A DNA stretch of 64,000 nucleotides from Gnetum montanum (GCA_015680685.1 MNCI01030039.1:425717-489716); one strand, 5' to 3'; positions 1 through 11,124 are shown, counted from the stretch's first letter. Numbers and translations: made by a program. The notes: generated from the sequence alone by a model not told the origin.

Positions 1-1411
1 CTCGATCTCTTTATCCATTTATTGAAAGACTGATTTGGAGTGCTTTGCTCCACTTGATTGTCTTTACCTTTATTCTTATCCTTTCTACTTGGCTCAAAAG
101 CTCTTCTCTTAGTAGATGGATCCGTAATAACATTTGGGGGTCTAGAAGTAGTTAGTCTTTCCTTAGATCGAAGATTATATCCATTTTCCTCATTGTTATT
201 ACATTCCTCATCTGATGACATATCTTCTTCAGAACTTGATAGAGAAGAAGTATCGCTAGATCCATTGCTAGAAGATTTACTTGCCTAGTGGACACTAGAT
301 AACTCATTATCAGATTCAATATCAAGAAATTTGGACACAATAAGATCACTTTCATCCTCATCGTCTGCTAACTTAGCGTCTTGATGTTTATGCTTTCTAC
401 TTTTCTTCTCTTCCTTAATATTTACTCTTGCCAATGCTTTTTCAAGCTTCACTATTTTGTTAGAAATATCTCTCATTAATTTTCCTTCTTCAGATCCTAC
501 TCTTTCATGTTCTTTCTCTTTCTTAACATGAGATGACCTGGTAAAGCTTTAAATTGAGCAAAATCTTGCATAGGAATCATAACTCTTTCTTCTCTTTTTT
601 GAATCGCGATATTTTCTTCAAGATTCAACTATTTTTCTAATTGTATAGCTTCACTAAAGTAGTCATTTAGTGTAGTTAAGTTTGGAGTTCTCCTTAACCA
701 AATCGAAATGTTGGGGTTGACAACCTTAAGGTAATTTTCCTTAAGCATTTCTTCTGATGGCCTATATTTCCTTTGAAAGAGTCCACAAATTCGTTCAAAC
801 TTAATGTTGAAATCTCTAATTGACTCTTTAACTCCTTGCTTATCTTGTACTAGCCCACAGTATAGTTGTTGTTGATCTAATTGATTACCAAACTGGGCCA
901 AGAAAAGATTCTTCATGTCATCCCAACTTGTAATACTATTACTTAGTAAGTTTGAATATCAAATCTGAGCCATATCCTTAAGATTTGATACAAACAACCT
1001 ACAAGCTTGATCTTCATGTTGAATATTTGCATGAGCTAAAGCTAACTCAAATATGTCAATATATTCTTTAGCTAAATAATCTTTTCCAAGAATAAAAGGC
1101 TCAGGCAAATATTTGTAAACTACCTTAGGAATATCATTGTAATTCTGAAATCCTAATGGTGTAACTCCTTGCCAAGGATTTGCTATCCTATTCCTTCGAA
1201 ATGTTGAACTCTTAGACTTTCTAGATCTTCTCTTACGAATTGACAAACCAGATATAATGGGTGATCTTCTTGATCTTCTAGTTTTCACTCCACTACTTGT
1301 TCCCAATTCAAAAACTTTCTTTTGTTCTTCTTCTGATGAAGAATCAGTCTTAGAATCTAGACTATCTTTCGAAACTTTGAAATTTTCCAAACTATCAATC
1401 TTCTTAGTCAT
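1..1411 (-). pseudogene. Ty3-type retrotransposon gag relic
   Basis: The minus strand reads as a Gag polyprotein from a Met at 1411 leftwards off the window. The first open stretch (1411-959) has an acidic, Ser/Arg-rich N-terminus, then a region with LFVSNLKDMAQ. One TGA at 959-961 interrupts the frame, and the same frame reopens at 916-629 with FNIKFERICGLF and LKVVNPNISIWLRR, typical of the Retrotrans_gag fold. A frameshift then leads to 476-285, a Lys-rich stretch with KHKHQDAKL. The parts follow one another in the right order, so this is one broken gene. Its leader and primer-binding site lie immediately to the right. No protease or reverse transcriptase is visible before the window edge. 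Assignment to Ty3/gypsy is by resemblance only. Confidence 0.75.
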
Positions 1412-1512
1412 GAACTAAACATAGTATCTAATTTCTTAAGCCTTTATAGCAAAAAAGAATTGTTGATGTGCTAAAATTATAAGGCTTATGAACCTAGAGG
1501 CTTAATTTTCAA

Positions 1513-1530
1513 CCCTCCTTCTAGTGCCAA
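1513..1530 (-). other. Putative primer-binding site of the gag element at 1-1411
   Basis: Read on the minus strand this is TTGGCACTAGAAGGAGGG, a few bases after an LTR end reading CCAACA. A TGG start next to an LTR edge is the expected tRNA 3'-end complement. The tRNA species was not determined. Confidence 0.5.
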
Positions 1531-1536
1531 AAGAAC

Positions 1537-3200
1537 TGTTGGCGACCGTTTGGGACGCGACCGCCAACGAGTGTCCTCGAACAGGATTTAGGTGCCTGCT
1601 GGTCTCTGGCAACACCAAGGCCCAGATACCTCCAAATAAACTCAGTAGTTAATGTGAGTATGTGTGTGTGCTGTTGCGGCGTGCGGTTGTGAGAAATGTA
1701 ACGATTGCGTTGTGTGTAAACTACAAATGACTTACTTTAAAGAGATTCAGCCAACTTTGCCAAGTACTGTGAGTTGTTGAAAATTTCCTATTTTGTTCAA
1801 CTGCCTAGTCTACGCGGTCCTTATAATACCTACTTGTAACAAATAAAATTTTGCAAAAACATTTGAGCACAACTCCGCAATCTACTCCTAATTTTCCCCA
1901 GAGAAAGAGATAGTTCCACAAGAAAACTAGAAATAGAGCAAGATTCGATGGAAATAAGCAGAAAAGAAAAGAAAGCAGATTTGTGTAGACCTCAAATATT
2001 TAAACAAGGTAAAATGACACGAGTAAACACTTCGCAATAAAGCTATCCCAAATTCAATATCTACGAATTGTTCAAACTTCCAAGGCTCAAACAAGCAATA
2101 TCTTCAAGACAATCCTACTATGCTACCAAAAATTGCTGCGTAAACTACCACGTACGAGACTCCATTTTGACTAGATAATAGATGTCAACGATTGCATTCA
2201 AACAGAACCTTTAAAAGACTTGACAATTTCTGATTGAAATACCACGGGAATTCACTTTAAAGATAAAAAGAAGCTATTCTGGTCCCATCAAAATACCAAA
2301 GATTTTCTGAACCCTCTCGACTACTGAATTGTTCAACGGCGTGACTACAAACAGAGGCTCTCTTACAACAATCCCAATAGCAGTTCCCACACGTTGCACA
2401 ATAACAAAATTTACTACTAAAATGCTCTTAAGGCTTTTAAACACAAGCGCTTCTATGGCAAAATTTTAATAGAAATTTCTATCGGGCAACAAGAACAGTA
2501 AGAGCAATCTAAAAATCCCAAAATTACTTGCCAAGGATGATACTATCTAAACCACTAGCTAAACAATTTAAACAAAATAAAAAATAAAATGCATAACTCA
2601 CAGGACCATGACAAAGAGGCTGAAATCTTTCCTTTAGCAAGCCATCTTACAAGCAATCGTCTTTACAAATCTTCTTTGCAGATGCTCTTCTCAAGACCCC
2701 AAAGTGTCTTCAAGTGAGAGCCTAAGTGCTAACTAGTAGCCTTACAAAGTGTGATGTATGAGACCTCCCAAAAGTCTCTTCTCCAAATTATCCTTCCAAA
2801 ATTCCCGCCCCCCCCCTTTTCTCAAAGTGCTCATGAAGCCTTTTTATAAGGTTTACAAGGTAGTTACATGCCAAAATATCCTAGCTAACTTTTCTCCCAA
2901 GTAACTTGGCCAACCAATTAGAAGTTTACTTGCCCAACAAGTTAGGAGGTTACTTTTCCATTTAATTAGGAGGAAGTTAGGAAGTTATTCATAAAGTTAG
3001 GGGGAATTAATTAATAAATATTATAAATATTGCCTTTAAAAGTAGTTTATTAAAATAAGTCTAAATTCCCTAATCTAATTTAATTTAATTTAAATTTTAA
3101 ATACTAAGTGTTACTAATCTCTAAGATTTTACCATAAAAATATAATATAATATCCACCTTATTGGTGGTAGCGGTAGTTAATTTATCCTTTCTTATTCCC
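1537..3200 (-). mobile_element. 5' LTR of the left-end Ty3-type element
   Basis: The LTR's 3' end (minus strand) is ...CCAACA at 1537, directly before the primer-binding site. CTTATAAAAA on the minus strand at 2841-2850 is a plausible TATA box for the gag transcript. The left edge is well supported. The right edge is not: 2939 has the matching inverted terminus (CCCAACA), but that would leave only about 90 bp of U3, so the LTR may run to about 3200. A poly-C run lies at 2809-2817 and AT-rich filler at 3000-3150. No coding sequence is seen. Confidence 0.55.
2841..2850 (-). promoter_or_regulatory. TATA-like box in LTR
   Basis: CTTATAAAAA on the minus strand, inside the LTR and upstream of the leader of the gag relic. 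Position and orientation fit an LTR promoter. Confidence 0.4.
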
Positions 3201-3249
3201 AATAATTGAAGTTAAAATTCGGAATGGCCGAAATACGAGCCCGAAGGTG

Positions 3250-3450
3250 AAGGCACCAATGCTACAACTGATTCAAAATATCTTCTTCGGCAAAAAATCG
3301 TTACCAGCAACTGCCGCCACAAGAGAAGACTTAGCCTCCGCATTAGGAAACGTTGCTATGTGTTCCGTAAGGATCTGCAACTGTCGTAACCTCTGCCTCT
3401 CAAAAATGCCAGGAATTTGTGTTTGTCTTCAATACCGAAACCTTTACATC
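3250..3450 (-). other. Coding-like stretch downstream of the RpiB-type pseudogene
   Basis: On the minus strand one frame reads LRQLQILTEHIATFPNAEAK and on to a stop after FLPKKIF. The composition looks like real protein and keeps CpG better than the surrounding DNA, but the family is not recognised. It may be a piece of a second gene caught with the isomerase fragment, or the pseudogene's own decayed 3' part in another frame. Confidence 0.3.
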
Positions 3451-3451
3451 C

Positions 3452-3478
3452 TTTGATAATTTTAAACGTCTAGAACCA
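3452..3478. repeat. Direct repeat flanking the isomerase pseudogene, left copy
   Basis: TTTGATAATTTTAAACGTC followed by TAGAACC. It matches 3977-4003 with three mismatches. It overlaps the end of the pseudogene's frame. Confidence 0.6.
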
Positions 3479-3923
3479 GTGGGACAGGGGCCTTGAAATC
3501 TGTTTGGAGCCAGGCATCTAGAATCTTAACTCCTTCATCAGGATTGGTGAACATTCCACCAACGGCGATGACGTTGGAGTTGTTAATGGATCTGCAATTT
3601 TGGGTGTCATCCACGGAGGAGCACATCATAGCATATTTGCCTGGAAGCTTGTTCGAGAAAACCGCTACACCAACGCCAGTTCCGCAAGCAACGAGGCCGC
3701 GAACGTCCTTCTACTGCTCCTACTATGCCTGCGCCTTGCTCACGGCCTTGCCCACACGGTCACCGACGACGTAATACTTGTCGTTGCCGAGGTCCTCTAC
3801 CGTGACGCCCTTGGATTTGAGGTGTGAGATCAGCGTCTCTTTCTGTTCATAGCCGAATGAGTCTGATGCCGTCACAATCTTCAAAGGCTTCTTCCTCCTA
3901 CTCCACGTTTCTGCTTCCGCCAT
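3462..3923 (-). pseudogene. RpiB/LacA-type sugar-phosphate isomerase pseudogene (DRT102-like)
   Basis: A Met at 3923 opens a frame with KIVTASDSFGYEQKETL, then VEDLG and KYYVVGDRVGKAV, the N-terminal pattern of plant RpiB/DRT102 proteins. The frame is hit by three stops close together (AQA**EQ*KDV, around 3705-3722) and then resumes unbroken with GLVACGTGVGVAVFSNKLPG, SINNSNV and TDFKAPVP before a TAA at 3462-3464. GLVACGTGVG matches the family's active-site loop. Full plant proteins go on into a cupin-like C-terminal domain, absent here. There are no introns and there is a 5' leader with repeated CAGCAAC-like units, which fits a retrocopy; no poly(A) tail was found. The living gene would act in sugar-phosphate metabolism; this copy cannot make a full protein. 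Confidence 0.8.
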
Positions 3924-3976
3924 TGTTGTTGCTGCGTCAGGGTTTCAACTTGCTGTTGCTGCATCAGGGAACCAAC

Positions 3977-4003
3977 TTTTGATAATTTTAAATGTTCAGA
4001 ACC
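3977..4003. repeat. Direct repeat flanking the isomerase pseudogene, right copy
   Basis: TTTGATAATTTTAAATGTT followed by CAGAACC, the partner of 3452-3478. The pair brackets the isomerase fragment and may be a long target duplication or duplicated 3' gene sequence. Confidence 0.6.
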
Positions 4004-4620
4004 TGTTGGTAGTCCATTAGGTCCTTCACTTGCTTCCAACTCTTAGTCGATTTTTAATAATCCATTACCCACGGTGTTGTCTATTTTGCCAATATTATTT
4101 CTTGTAGTAAATAATCACCTCCTTATTTTTTTATTCCAATATTCACTCAAGAAAATAACTTGGCATTTTAGTTCTACTTTCCAAGAAGGCTTCAAAATCA
4201 ACGATTATTTACCATTGGCTTGCTTCCCATCAACTCACACAACCAGGGATTGTGCTAATTTCGAACAAAATATTCCAACTGTTCCATGTAATGGCCAAAT
4301 GTGCCAACACATTTATAAAGCATATTAATTGATTTTCCATGAACACACAAAATGCACCTAAAATAATATAAAAATTAAAATGCATTAATCATTAATATTT
4401 AAAAAAGAAAAATAAAAAAATCACATCAAAAAATAAAAAATCAAAATTAATAGACCCATATGCTAAAAATGCATACAAAATCAAAAGAATGAATAGATCA
4501 AAGAAAGATATATTGTTAGTTTAAAAAAGTATGCATATTAAAAAAATACACACACTAGCTAGAATTAAAACACATGAACAAACAAATAAAGAAAACATGC
4601 TCTACCATTGAAGCCATTAC
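4004..4620. other. AT-rich spacer, no gene seen
   Basis: Mostly A/T-rich sequence with short A-runs at 4370-4460. Nothing supports a gene here. The right part may hold the decayed LTR of the gag relic that follows, because a polypurine-like tract lies near 4645. Confidence 0.5.
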
Positions 4621-6700
4621 GTGAAAGTCTTTTCCCCCACAACTAATTTTAAGATTGACATTTGACAGCCTCCTTTTTGTTCAACATCACCAAATGACTG
4701 AGGAGTTGATTGAGATTCTTTGTAAAATCTAAGATGTTGTCCTTGATAGTTGAATTTTGAAGATGAAGTTTTCTTTCTTCCACTTATGGATGTTTTTTCT
4801 TTATCTTTATTTGAAGAAGGAGCAAAAAATTTATTTCTTTGGTCCTTAAGACTACGATCCCCTTGGTCGTAATCTTTTTAAATTGATGATGAAGTAAAGG
4901 ATGAGAATGAATCCTTACTAAAATTTATGCTCTTGTTTCTTTTGAAAAAATAATTTGTTTTATGAGGTGATAACGTTCTCGCCATAAGAGGTATATAATT
5001 ATTTTGATACTATCCAATACTATATGATAATGGAAAATGAGGGTGGTACATTGCATTAAAGAATTGGGCTTGTTTCTACTGTGGCTGATTTAAAATTTTT
5101 CCTTGTAATGGTATCGAGGATCATGATGGACACTACTAGACCAACAACTATTGAAATAGTTATGATGGATATGGTTCATATTGATGGAACACTACTTGAG
5201 GTACTTGATCCATAGCTTGTGGAGTTTCTTGGCAGGAAGAAAGATGGCATGATGAAGCTTGAGGCATTGTAGAGGGCACACTCTAAGGTACCAAGTTTAA
5301 AGAATTAGATCCCATTCATCATTGATGTTGTTATTAAGGTAGAAGAAATAAATTATAAGAATAAGACACCCAATCAAGGTAAGGTCTCTTACCATTTTTT
5401 TTTTTACTTTCACCAATCTTGCCCTGTGATGTAACTACTTTCATAGCTACTTTAACAACTTTATTAACCAAATCCTTAAGACCTACGTCATCTTTTTATT
5501 TAATACATCTAAAACCTTGTCAACAACATATGCAAGGTTTGCTAAAGTCTTCTTAGTTTTCATGCTCTCTTGCATAAAGACTTTAACAACATCAGAAAGT
5601 TGAATTTTACATTCAACATTTATCACATCCTTTTAACATTGGGGATTTATGTAGACTTCCTTTACATTAACATGCTTATTTCATTCACCTTCTAATTTAG
5701 TCATAAAATCTAACATAATTACAATTAGAGCCACTGATCCTTGTTAGAAATTAATCATATCATACATATCCATTCTTTCATGAGTTTGTAGCTATAGCCC
5801 TTCTAATAGGTACATTAATTGATCATGTTTTTTGAACCCATGATTTGGATACCAATTGAACATGGAATTGTACCATTTTATGGATACATCCACTGATTCA
5901 TTAATATCTTGCTTCCATCCTATTATCTTCTTTATAACATTTACAACTCAAGCATAAGATTGAACTTGACATTAAAAGTTCTTAACATTTCTACCTAATA
6001 GGAGATAGATTTAGATGAAAGAACTTGATACCATGTTTTAGCTTGATAAGTGAGTATGCGGAAAAATTGATGAAGTTTTTCCCACTCATTTTTCAAACAT
6101 TGTTGCTCACAAATAATGAAAAGTACTTAAACATGAAGTCATGGATCATCATTCAATTGCTCATTGAATATAAAAATGTTGACCATATCAACCTTTTTGA
6201 TTTTTCTCTCCTTAATACTTTTAGTTGGGATGCAAACTACTTCATGAATTTGACACTAGTAGATTCATGGAAACAATGGCTCATCCAAAATATTAACACT
6301 TTTATTCAAATTAAGGAAAAATAAATGAAAAATGATGGACTACTTTGAGTTACTACAAGTGTAGATTAGACCACATGGACAAAGATGCATACACCTTCTT
6401 CTCCTAGAATCATTCATGTTGTAGAAATGTTGGTCTCTAGGAGAAGGTCCTACCTACTTCTAAGCATGTATGCACTGATAATCTTACTCCATAATCATAT
6501 CATGAAGCTCTTGCTTCTTATGAGTAACATACTCTAACTGTTGAGGTAACATGAATATGTAATCCACAAAATCCTCAATAAATCCTTGATTGGATAAATC
6601 CTTCTTAAGTAGTAGGTGTAGCTTTTCTAGATTCTTTGCAAAATCATCCATGTACATCACCTCATCATCCTAGTTTGTATTCATGAAATTTCACTACAAT
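4620..6700 (-). pseudogene. Second gag relic, gag-only LTR element
   Basis: Minus-strand reading, with many stops and frameshifts, gives Gag features in order: around 6090-6010 EWEKLHQFFRILTYQAKTWY; around 5930-5750 KWYNSMFNWYPNHGFKKHDQ, matching the Retrotrans_gag core; around 5290-5050 a Gln/Pro/Tyr-rich stretch (YEPYPS); and around 4860-4660 a Lys/Ser-rich tail. Directly after it the minus strand reads TTAGTTGTGGGGG at about 4645, almost identical to the polypurine tract of the element at 28785-35506. So gag seems to pass straight to the 3' end with no pol between. Flanking LTRs are too decayed to delimit. Confidence 0.6.
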
Positions 6701-7086
6701 AGGAGGTGTTTCTTTATTCACCATGTTTTAAAAGTAATTTGAACCAATTAAGGCTTTTTCTACAATTTATTTTTCTTGTTCAATTCAACCATGATTGCTT
6801 TAGTTCTTTATTTTCTACTAAATCAAGAACTAAGAAAAGGCAAATTGTAAATGTAAAAATAAAACAAAAAATTCATAGATTCATTCCTCAATAATGATAT
6901 CAATGATATGGCCTTCCTTAGTCAAGATCATAAGAGGTCTATCAATGGTATGCATAGCAAATCAATCGTAAACATTAAAGATGATAGAAATGTGAATTAC
7001 AAAGTTTACTTGTGTATATCGTTGCATTCAATAAATAAGAATGCTATAATGTATATGATATAAAGGAGGAAACCTATGTTTCCATA

Positions 7087-8156
7087 GTAGGTGATGAGTG
7101 GTGGGTATCCCTACACTAAACCATACGAATACGAGCATCGCACGCACGATCCAGTCGAACTCTGCAGACTAAATGCCTACACGCCTCTTAGAACACTTGG
7201 GGTTAATTATTTGTTGTCTTCCTAGACTTACTTGTATTTTTCACGGTGTATGGTTAAGCAAGTCTGAGGTATATGATTTTAATGATCTTTTATGTTTTTA
7301 TGTCTTCTATGCTAGTGGGGAAAGGGTTGAGAAACTAAATGCTAACTTTAACTAATGAACTAAGTCTAATTTACCTAGCATCAGCATCCGTTCCCACTTA
7401 CCGTACACACCCTCAACTATGCAACCATGGCTACCAAATGCTAATCGTTACTAGGATCACCACACGTAATGCACATGCTCGAAGTGGTCATACTGAGACA
7501 CTTAACTAACCTAAACGTGATAAGCATCCATTCCTTGGTTATCTATACACATCCTTAAATGCTTGTAACCAAGTCGTACTTATCCCGCGTTACTAGGAGA
7601 TAAGGGTGAGAGAATCTAATTGTGATGAGCAACCGATTCCTTGACTAACTGTACACATCCTGGTGCACGACTACCACTAGGATTACCAAGTGTAGATCCT
7701 AGATACGCCACTGGGTTACCAAGTAGTCACACTGAGATGCTCGTAATCAAGTCGTACTCATACCATGCTACTACAGGTAATAAATAATAGGTAAGAAAAT
7801 CCTATTCCATGCACTGCAAGGTTTATCCACAAAGCTCGTCTTTATTGTCATACACAACTTGCGTTCAGGTAAAATGTTGCTCGAATAAAGATCCGTTCAC
7901 TTGGGGACTCCTACTACGCACACATGGAAAATATTCTATCTCTGGAGTGATCAATCTGCCAGAGTTTCCCTACTTTTAGCCTACGATGAGGAATAAGGGG
8001 AGTGCCGCCTCTTATTTATAGATATGGTGATGGACCGTGATATCATGTACGCGATATCGCAGGGGACAACATGATATCACGTACATGATATTGCGAGTGA
8101 TGCGATATCGCGACAGTCGCGATATCACGTACGCGATATCGTGTCCCATCAGTAGG
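7087..8156 (-). mobile_element. Solo LTR (7092-8151) with 5-bp target-site duplication
   Basis: The element starts TGATGAG at 7092 and ends CCCATCA at 8151. GTAGG at 7087-7091 is repeated exactly at 8152-8156, a perfect 5-bp target duplication. Neither a primer-binding site nor a polypurine tract adjoins it, so it is a solo LTR left by LTR-LTR recombination. Its inside resembles the other TGATGA...CATCA LTRs here in minus orientation, including GGTATATGATTTTAATG near 7270. Its U3 end (8030-8150) is full of GATATC-centred palindromes. It keeps many CpGs, which suggests it is younger than the rest. Confidence 0.9.
8030..8150. repeat. Palindrome cluster built on GATATC, in LTR U3
   Basis: Repeated near-palindromes such as GATATCACGTACGCGATATC (8121-8140), CGATATCGCGACAGTCGCGA (8104-8123) and diverged copies at 8040-8060 and 8088-8112. 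They lie in the U3 end of the solo LTR. Several could form hairpins or act as binding sites. Confidence 0.85.
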
Positions 8157-8791
8157 GAAATGATAGTTTTATAATTTTTATGTATTTTATAAATATAAAT
8201 AATTCAAAAATAATTAAAAATTGTTGTAATTTCTTACAAAATAGGTGCAAGGTAGAAATTAAACACACATGCAAACCATGCCATAATCTCTTATGGGATA
8301 AGTATAACACTAATACACAAAGTAATGAAATCTTTTTAGTTACACCCTTAATGGCCTAACATCATTTTGTACAAGTATGATCTTCTCAAGCAAGGACAAA
8401 TTATCATAAAACTCCACATAGCTAGGCTAATCTATATAAATCAATTAATTAAATATCATTTCTAAATTTAATAAATCAATTTATTAATAATATTTTTTTA
8501 TTAATATTTAATAAAAAATTAAAAAATTTAAGAAAATCAAATTAAGCTTTATTCATTACATAAATACTTGACTCTATGTTAATTAAATGGTTTCAAGTTA
8601 TGAAAGCATAGCAACACTTCAACAGAGTCTAACTACATGATAAAGTGATGATTCAAAAATATAAAGAAAAAGAAATAACATCCTAATCCAAGAAAGGAAG
8701 AGAAACTCTTACCAAAAAATGCAAAAGAAAATTGTTAAAAAATGAATTCTCTTTTGAGCTTTTTTTAAGGTATTAATTTGTAACAAAAGTG
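8157..8791. other. AT-rich spacer
   Basis: No gene, LTR edge or structured repeat could be supported here. The middle (8450-8530) is almost pure A/T. Confidence 0.5.
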
Positions 8792-8961
8792 GTGAGGCAG
8801 TGTATATGGTAAGGAAGTGTACTATGTGAGGTAGCACACCAAGTGAGGTAACACATTAGGTAAGGCAACGTACCATATAAGCTAGTACACAAGGAGAGGT
8901 AGCACACCAAATGAGGTAGTGTATGAGGTTAGCCAGTGCACAAGATGAGGCACTACCAATG
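8792..8961. repeat. Ten-unit tandem repeat, period 17 bp
   Basis: The stretch divides cleanly into ten 17-bp units, for example GTGAGGTAGCACACCAA (8826-8842), GTGAGGTAACACATTAG (8843-8859) and GAGAGGTAGCACACCAA (8894-8910). The core is roughly GTGAGGTAGYRYACCAR. All units keep the same length with no indels although they differ at many bases, so the array is old. It lies in no recognised gene. Confidence 0.9.
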
Positions 8962-10199
8962 GTGTATCAAAACTCACTAAAATAATCCCAAAATATAGAT
9001 TTGAATGCACATAAATAATTTCATTCATCCTTGGTTACATAGAGATATAGAATTTCTACTAAATGCCTCATTATTTAGGATCCCAAGTGTAGATAAAATG
9101 GCTTCAATGATAGAAGACAAAGATACCTCCTATCTCTATAGTAGCTTTAGCTACCTAATTATTTCAAAACATATAGGTCTTATCTAAAAACCACTTGCCA
9201 TTGGAAAATAATATGGGCAATAGTGAAGAGGTTTGTAGGTACATTCTCATCTCCTATGAAGTGAACTCTAAGAAGGGTCTGAAGTTTAGCTTAGTAAGTA
9301 CATTGGCCACAACTACCTTATCATTGATTACTCTAATACACTTCTTAGGGAGTATCACTTGTGTTGTTTGTGTAGTAATAGATGGTGTTGGTAGCTCTTC
9401 TTGGATAGATTATTGAGTTTGAAGTATTGGTTTGTGCACTAAGTGTACCTACTACTCTTCTTATCCTTGTTCCTTAGCCTAGGATTACTACAACTAGTTC
9501 CATCCTTGTGTAGATTCATCCCTTGGCATCTTCTCTCTTTGTTGTAAAGGTTTATTGGCCTTAGGAACACATTTTAATGCCACCTTTAATTACCCAAGGG
9601 GTAATTATTAGTTTTTGAGATTTATTTATGATGATCCAAACCCTTATTGATCCCTTGGTTGGACAAAAATTTTGAAAAATATGACATTTATGGTGTAAGT
9701 GATTATGAGTTTTATATTTCTAGGGCTCTAAAACAACTAAAATATCATTTTAATAGTAATTTTTAAGGTTATGTAAAACTTTCAAGAATGGAATTAGAAA
9801 TTTTTTTAGCTCATGTCTTTGTGGCCCCCATGATGAAGAGCTTAATTCTAAGATCTCATAGGTTTTTTAAATGAAGTCAAATGAACACTTGGATAGCAAG
9901 CTATGATCCTAGGAAGGCTTTGGAAGTTGAAAATGGAAAGAACACCTTTTGTGTTTTGAGAAAATTGTGAGTGAAATGAGAAGGGGTGTTGAGTATTTAG
10001 TGTTTTTGTTGTGATATCACAAGGACTGTAGTATATGTGATATGCATTTTCCTTAGCATTTTAGCCTAAAATTTTTCCATTTTTATGCATCTAATGGATC
10101 CCATAACTTCTTAAGGGTTGCTAGGCTAGAGTGTAGATTCCATTGATGCTTGAAATAGTTGAAATCATAAAAGATGAATCTTGTTAACTCAAAGTTGAT
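8962..10199. other. Spacer before the gag-only element
   Basis: No convincing coding sequence. Scattered short open frames lack family resemblance. Around 9575-9625 (ACCCAAGGGGTAATTATTAG) the DNA has the look of old retroelement sequence but cannot be placed. Confidence 0.4.
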
Positions 10200-11104
10200 T
10201 GATGAGTCATGATTTGCCTAGCCTTGACATCAAAGCCTTGACATCTGATGAATTGTTGTTTTATATCTGCTTTGATGTCAGGTATGCGATGTCGAGGCCT
10301 AGCCACAATGTTGGGTATCCAACGCTAGGGTATATACTTTGGCCTATAAATATAGCACTTGGGATCTTGTTTTGAGGTAGTTTTGAAATAGTTTTACTTT
10401 AGTTTTTCATAGTTTTGTCAATAAAGTAGTTGAATTCTTGTAGTTTCATTCTATAATTTTAGAGAATAATCAATGAGTGCCCACAGAGTGGATCTAAGTT
10501 AGTTGTATGAAGTCTTATTGGACTGGTAATGTACCTAGACATATTCCATGAGCTACAATAAAATTGAGATTGATTCTTATTCATTGCAACCATTTGACTT
10601 AGATTAGATTTACTTTTCATGCAATTTACTTTTTATGTACTTAGTTAATATGTACATTTTCATGCATGTTAATTAATTAAGCACATAAGTACGATTGCTT
10701 CGAGCATGCATATGACTCTTGGTAATTCTAGCAACGCTTAACGTTTGGAACCCAACAACATTATATGTGTTTAGGATGTGCGCAGAAAGTGGGATTGGAT
10801 ACTTATGTTAGGGTAGTTGATTATTAATTAGTAATTAGATTAGTTGAATTGATTATAAATTGAGTTTCAACCTATTGTTAATCTTAGAACAATAAAATAT
10901 AAAATAATAAAAATCATATGCCTCACTCTAAACTAAACCATATGTGACAAAGCTACCACTAGTACAAGTGGGAAGATAGTGAACTATGATCAGAGCATAA
11001 CAATCTAGGTGCCACAACTAGTCCCATCCATGGAATTCAACCAGATCATGCATGAGCATTTGTGATTCATATGGTTGGGCATAGGGGTACCTCGCTACTC
11101 ATCA
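10200..11104 (+). repeat. 5' LTR of gag-only element
   Basis: Starts TGATGAGT and ends ACTCATCA, an 8-bp inverted terminus. GCCTATAAATATAG at 10342-10355 is a TATA box. The right end abuts the primer-binding site. From about 10325 to 10868 it aligns with 15677-16221. Confidence 0.88.
10342..10355 (+). promoter_or_regulatory. LTR TATA box
   Basis: GCCTATAAATATAG. The same motif recurs at the matching place in the LTRs near 15692, 43874 and 62281, and inverted near 52797 and 58655, which makes a promoter role likely. Confidence 0.7.
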
Positions 11105-11124
11105 TTGGCATTGTTGCCAAGGAT
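11105..11124 (+). other. Primer-binding site
   Basis: TTGGCATTGTTGCCAAGGAT directly after the LTR end. It resembles the TTGGCGCCGTTGCCGGGGA leader known from many plant Ty3/gypsy elements. The other lineage members have diverged copies at 36102, 51349, 57894 and 62955. Confidence 0.75.

Noticed and set aside
58-288. Open frame on the plus strand at the left end
   Set aside because: It is antisense to the gag relic and has no family resemblance.
3493-3827. Two overlapping plus-strand open frames
   Set aside because: Antisense shadows of the isomerase pseudogene, whose minus-strand translation matches a known family.
8792-8961. CRISPR-like array
   Set aside because: Units are contiguous 17-mers without spacers, in a plant nuclear context.
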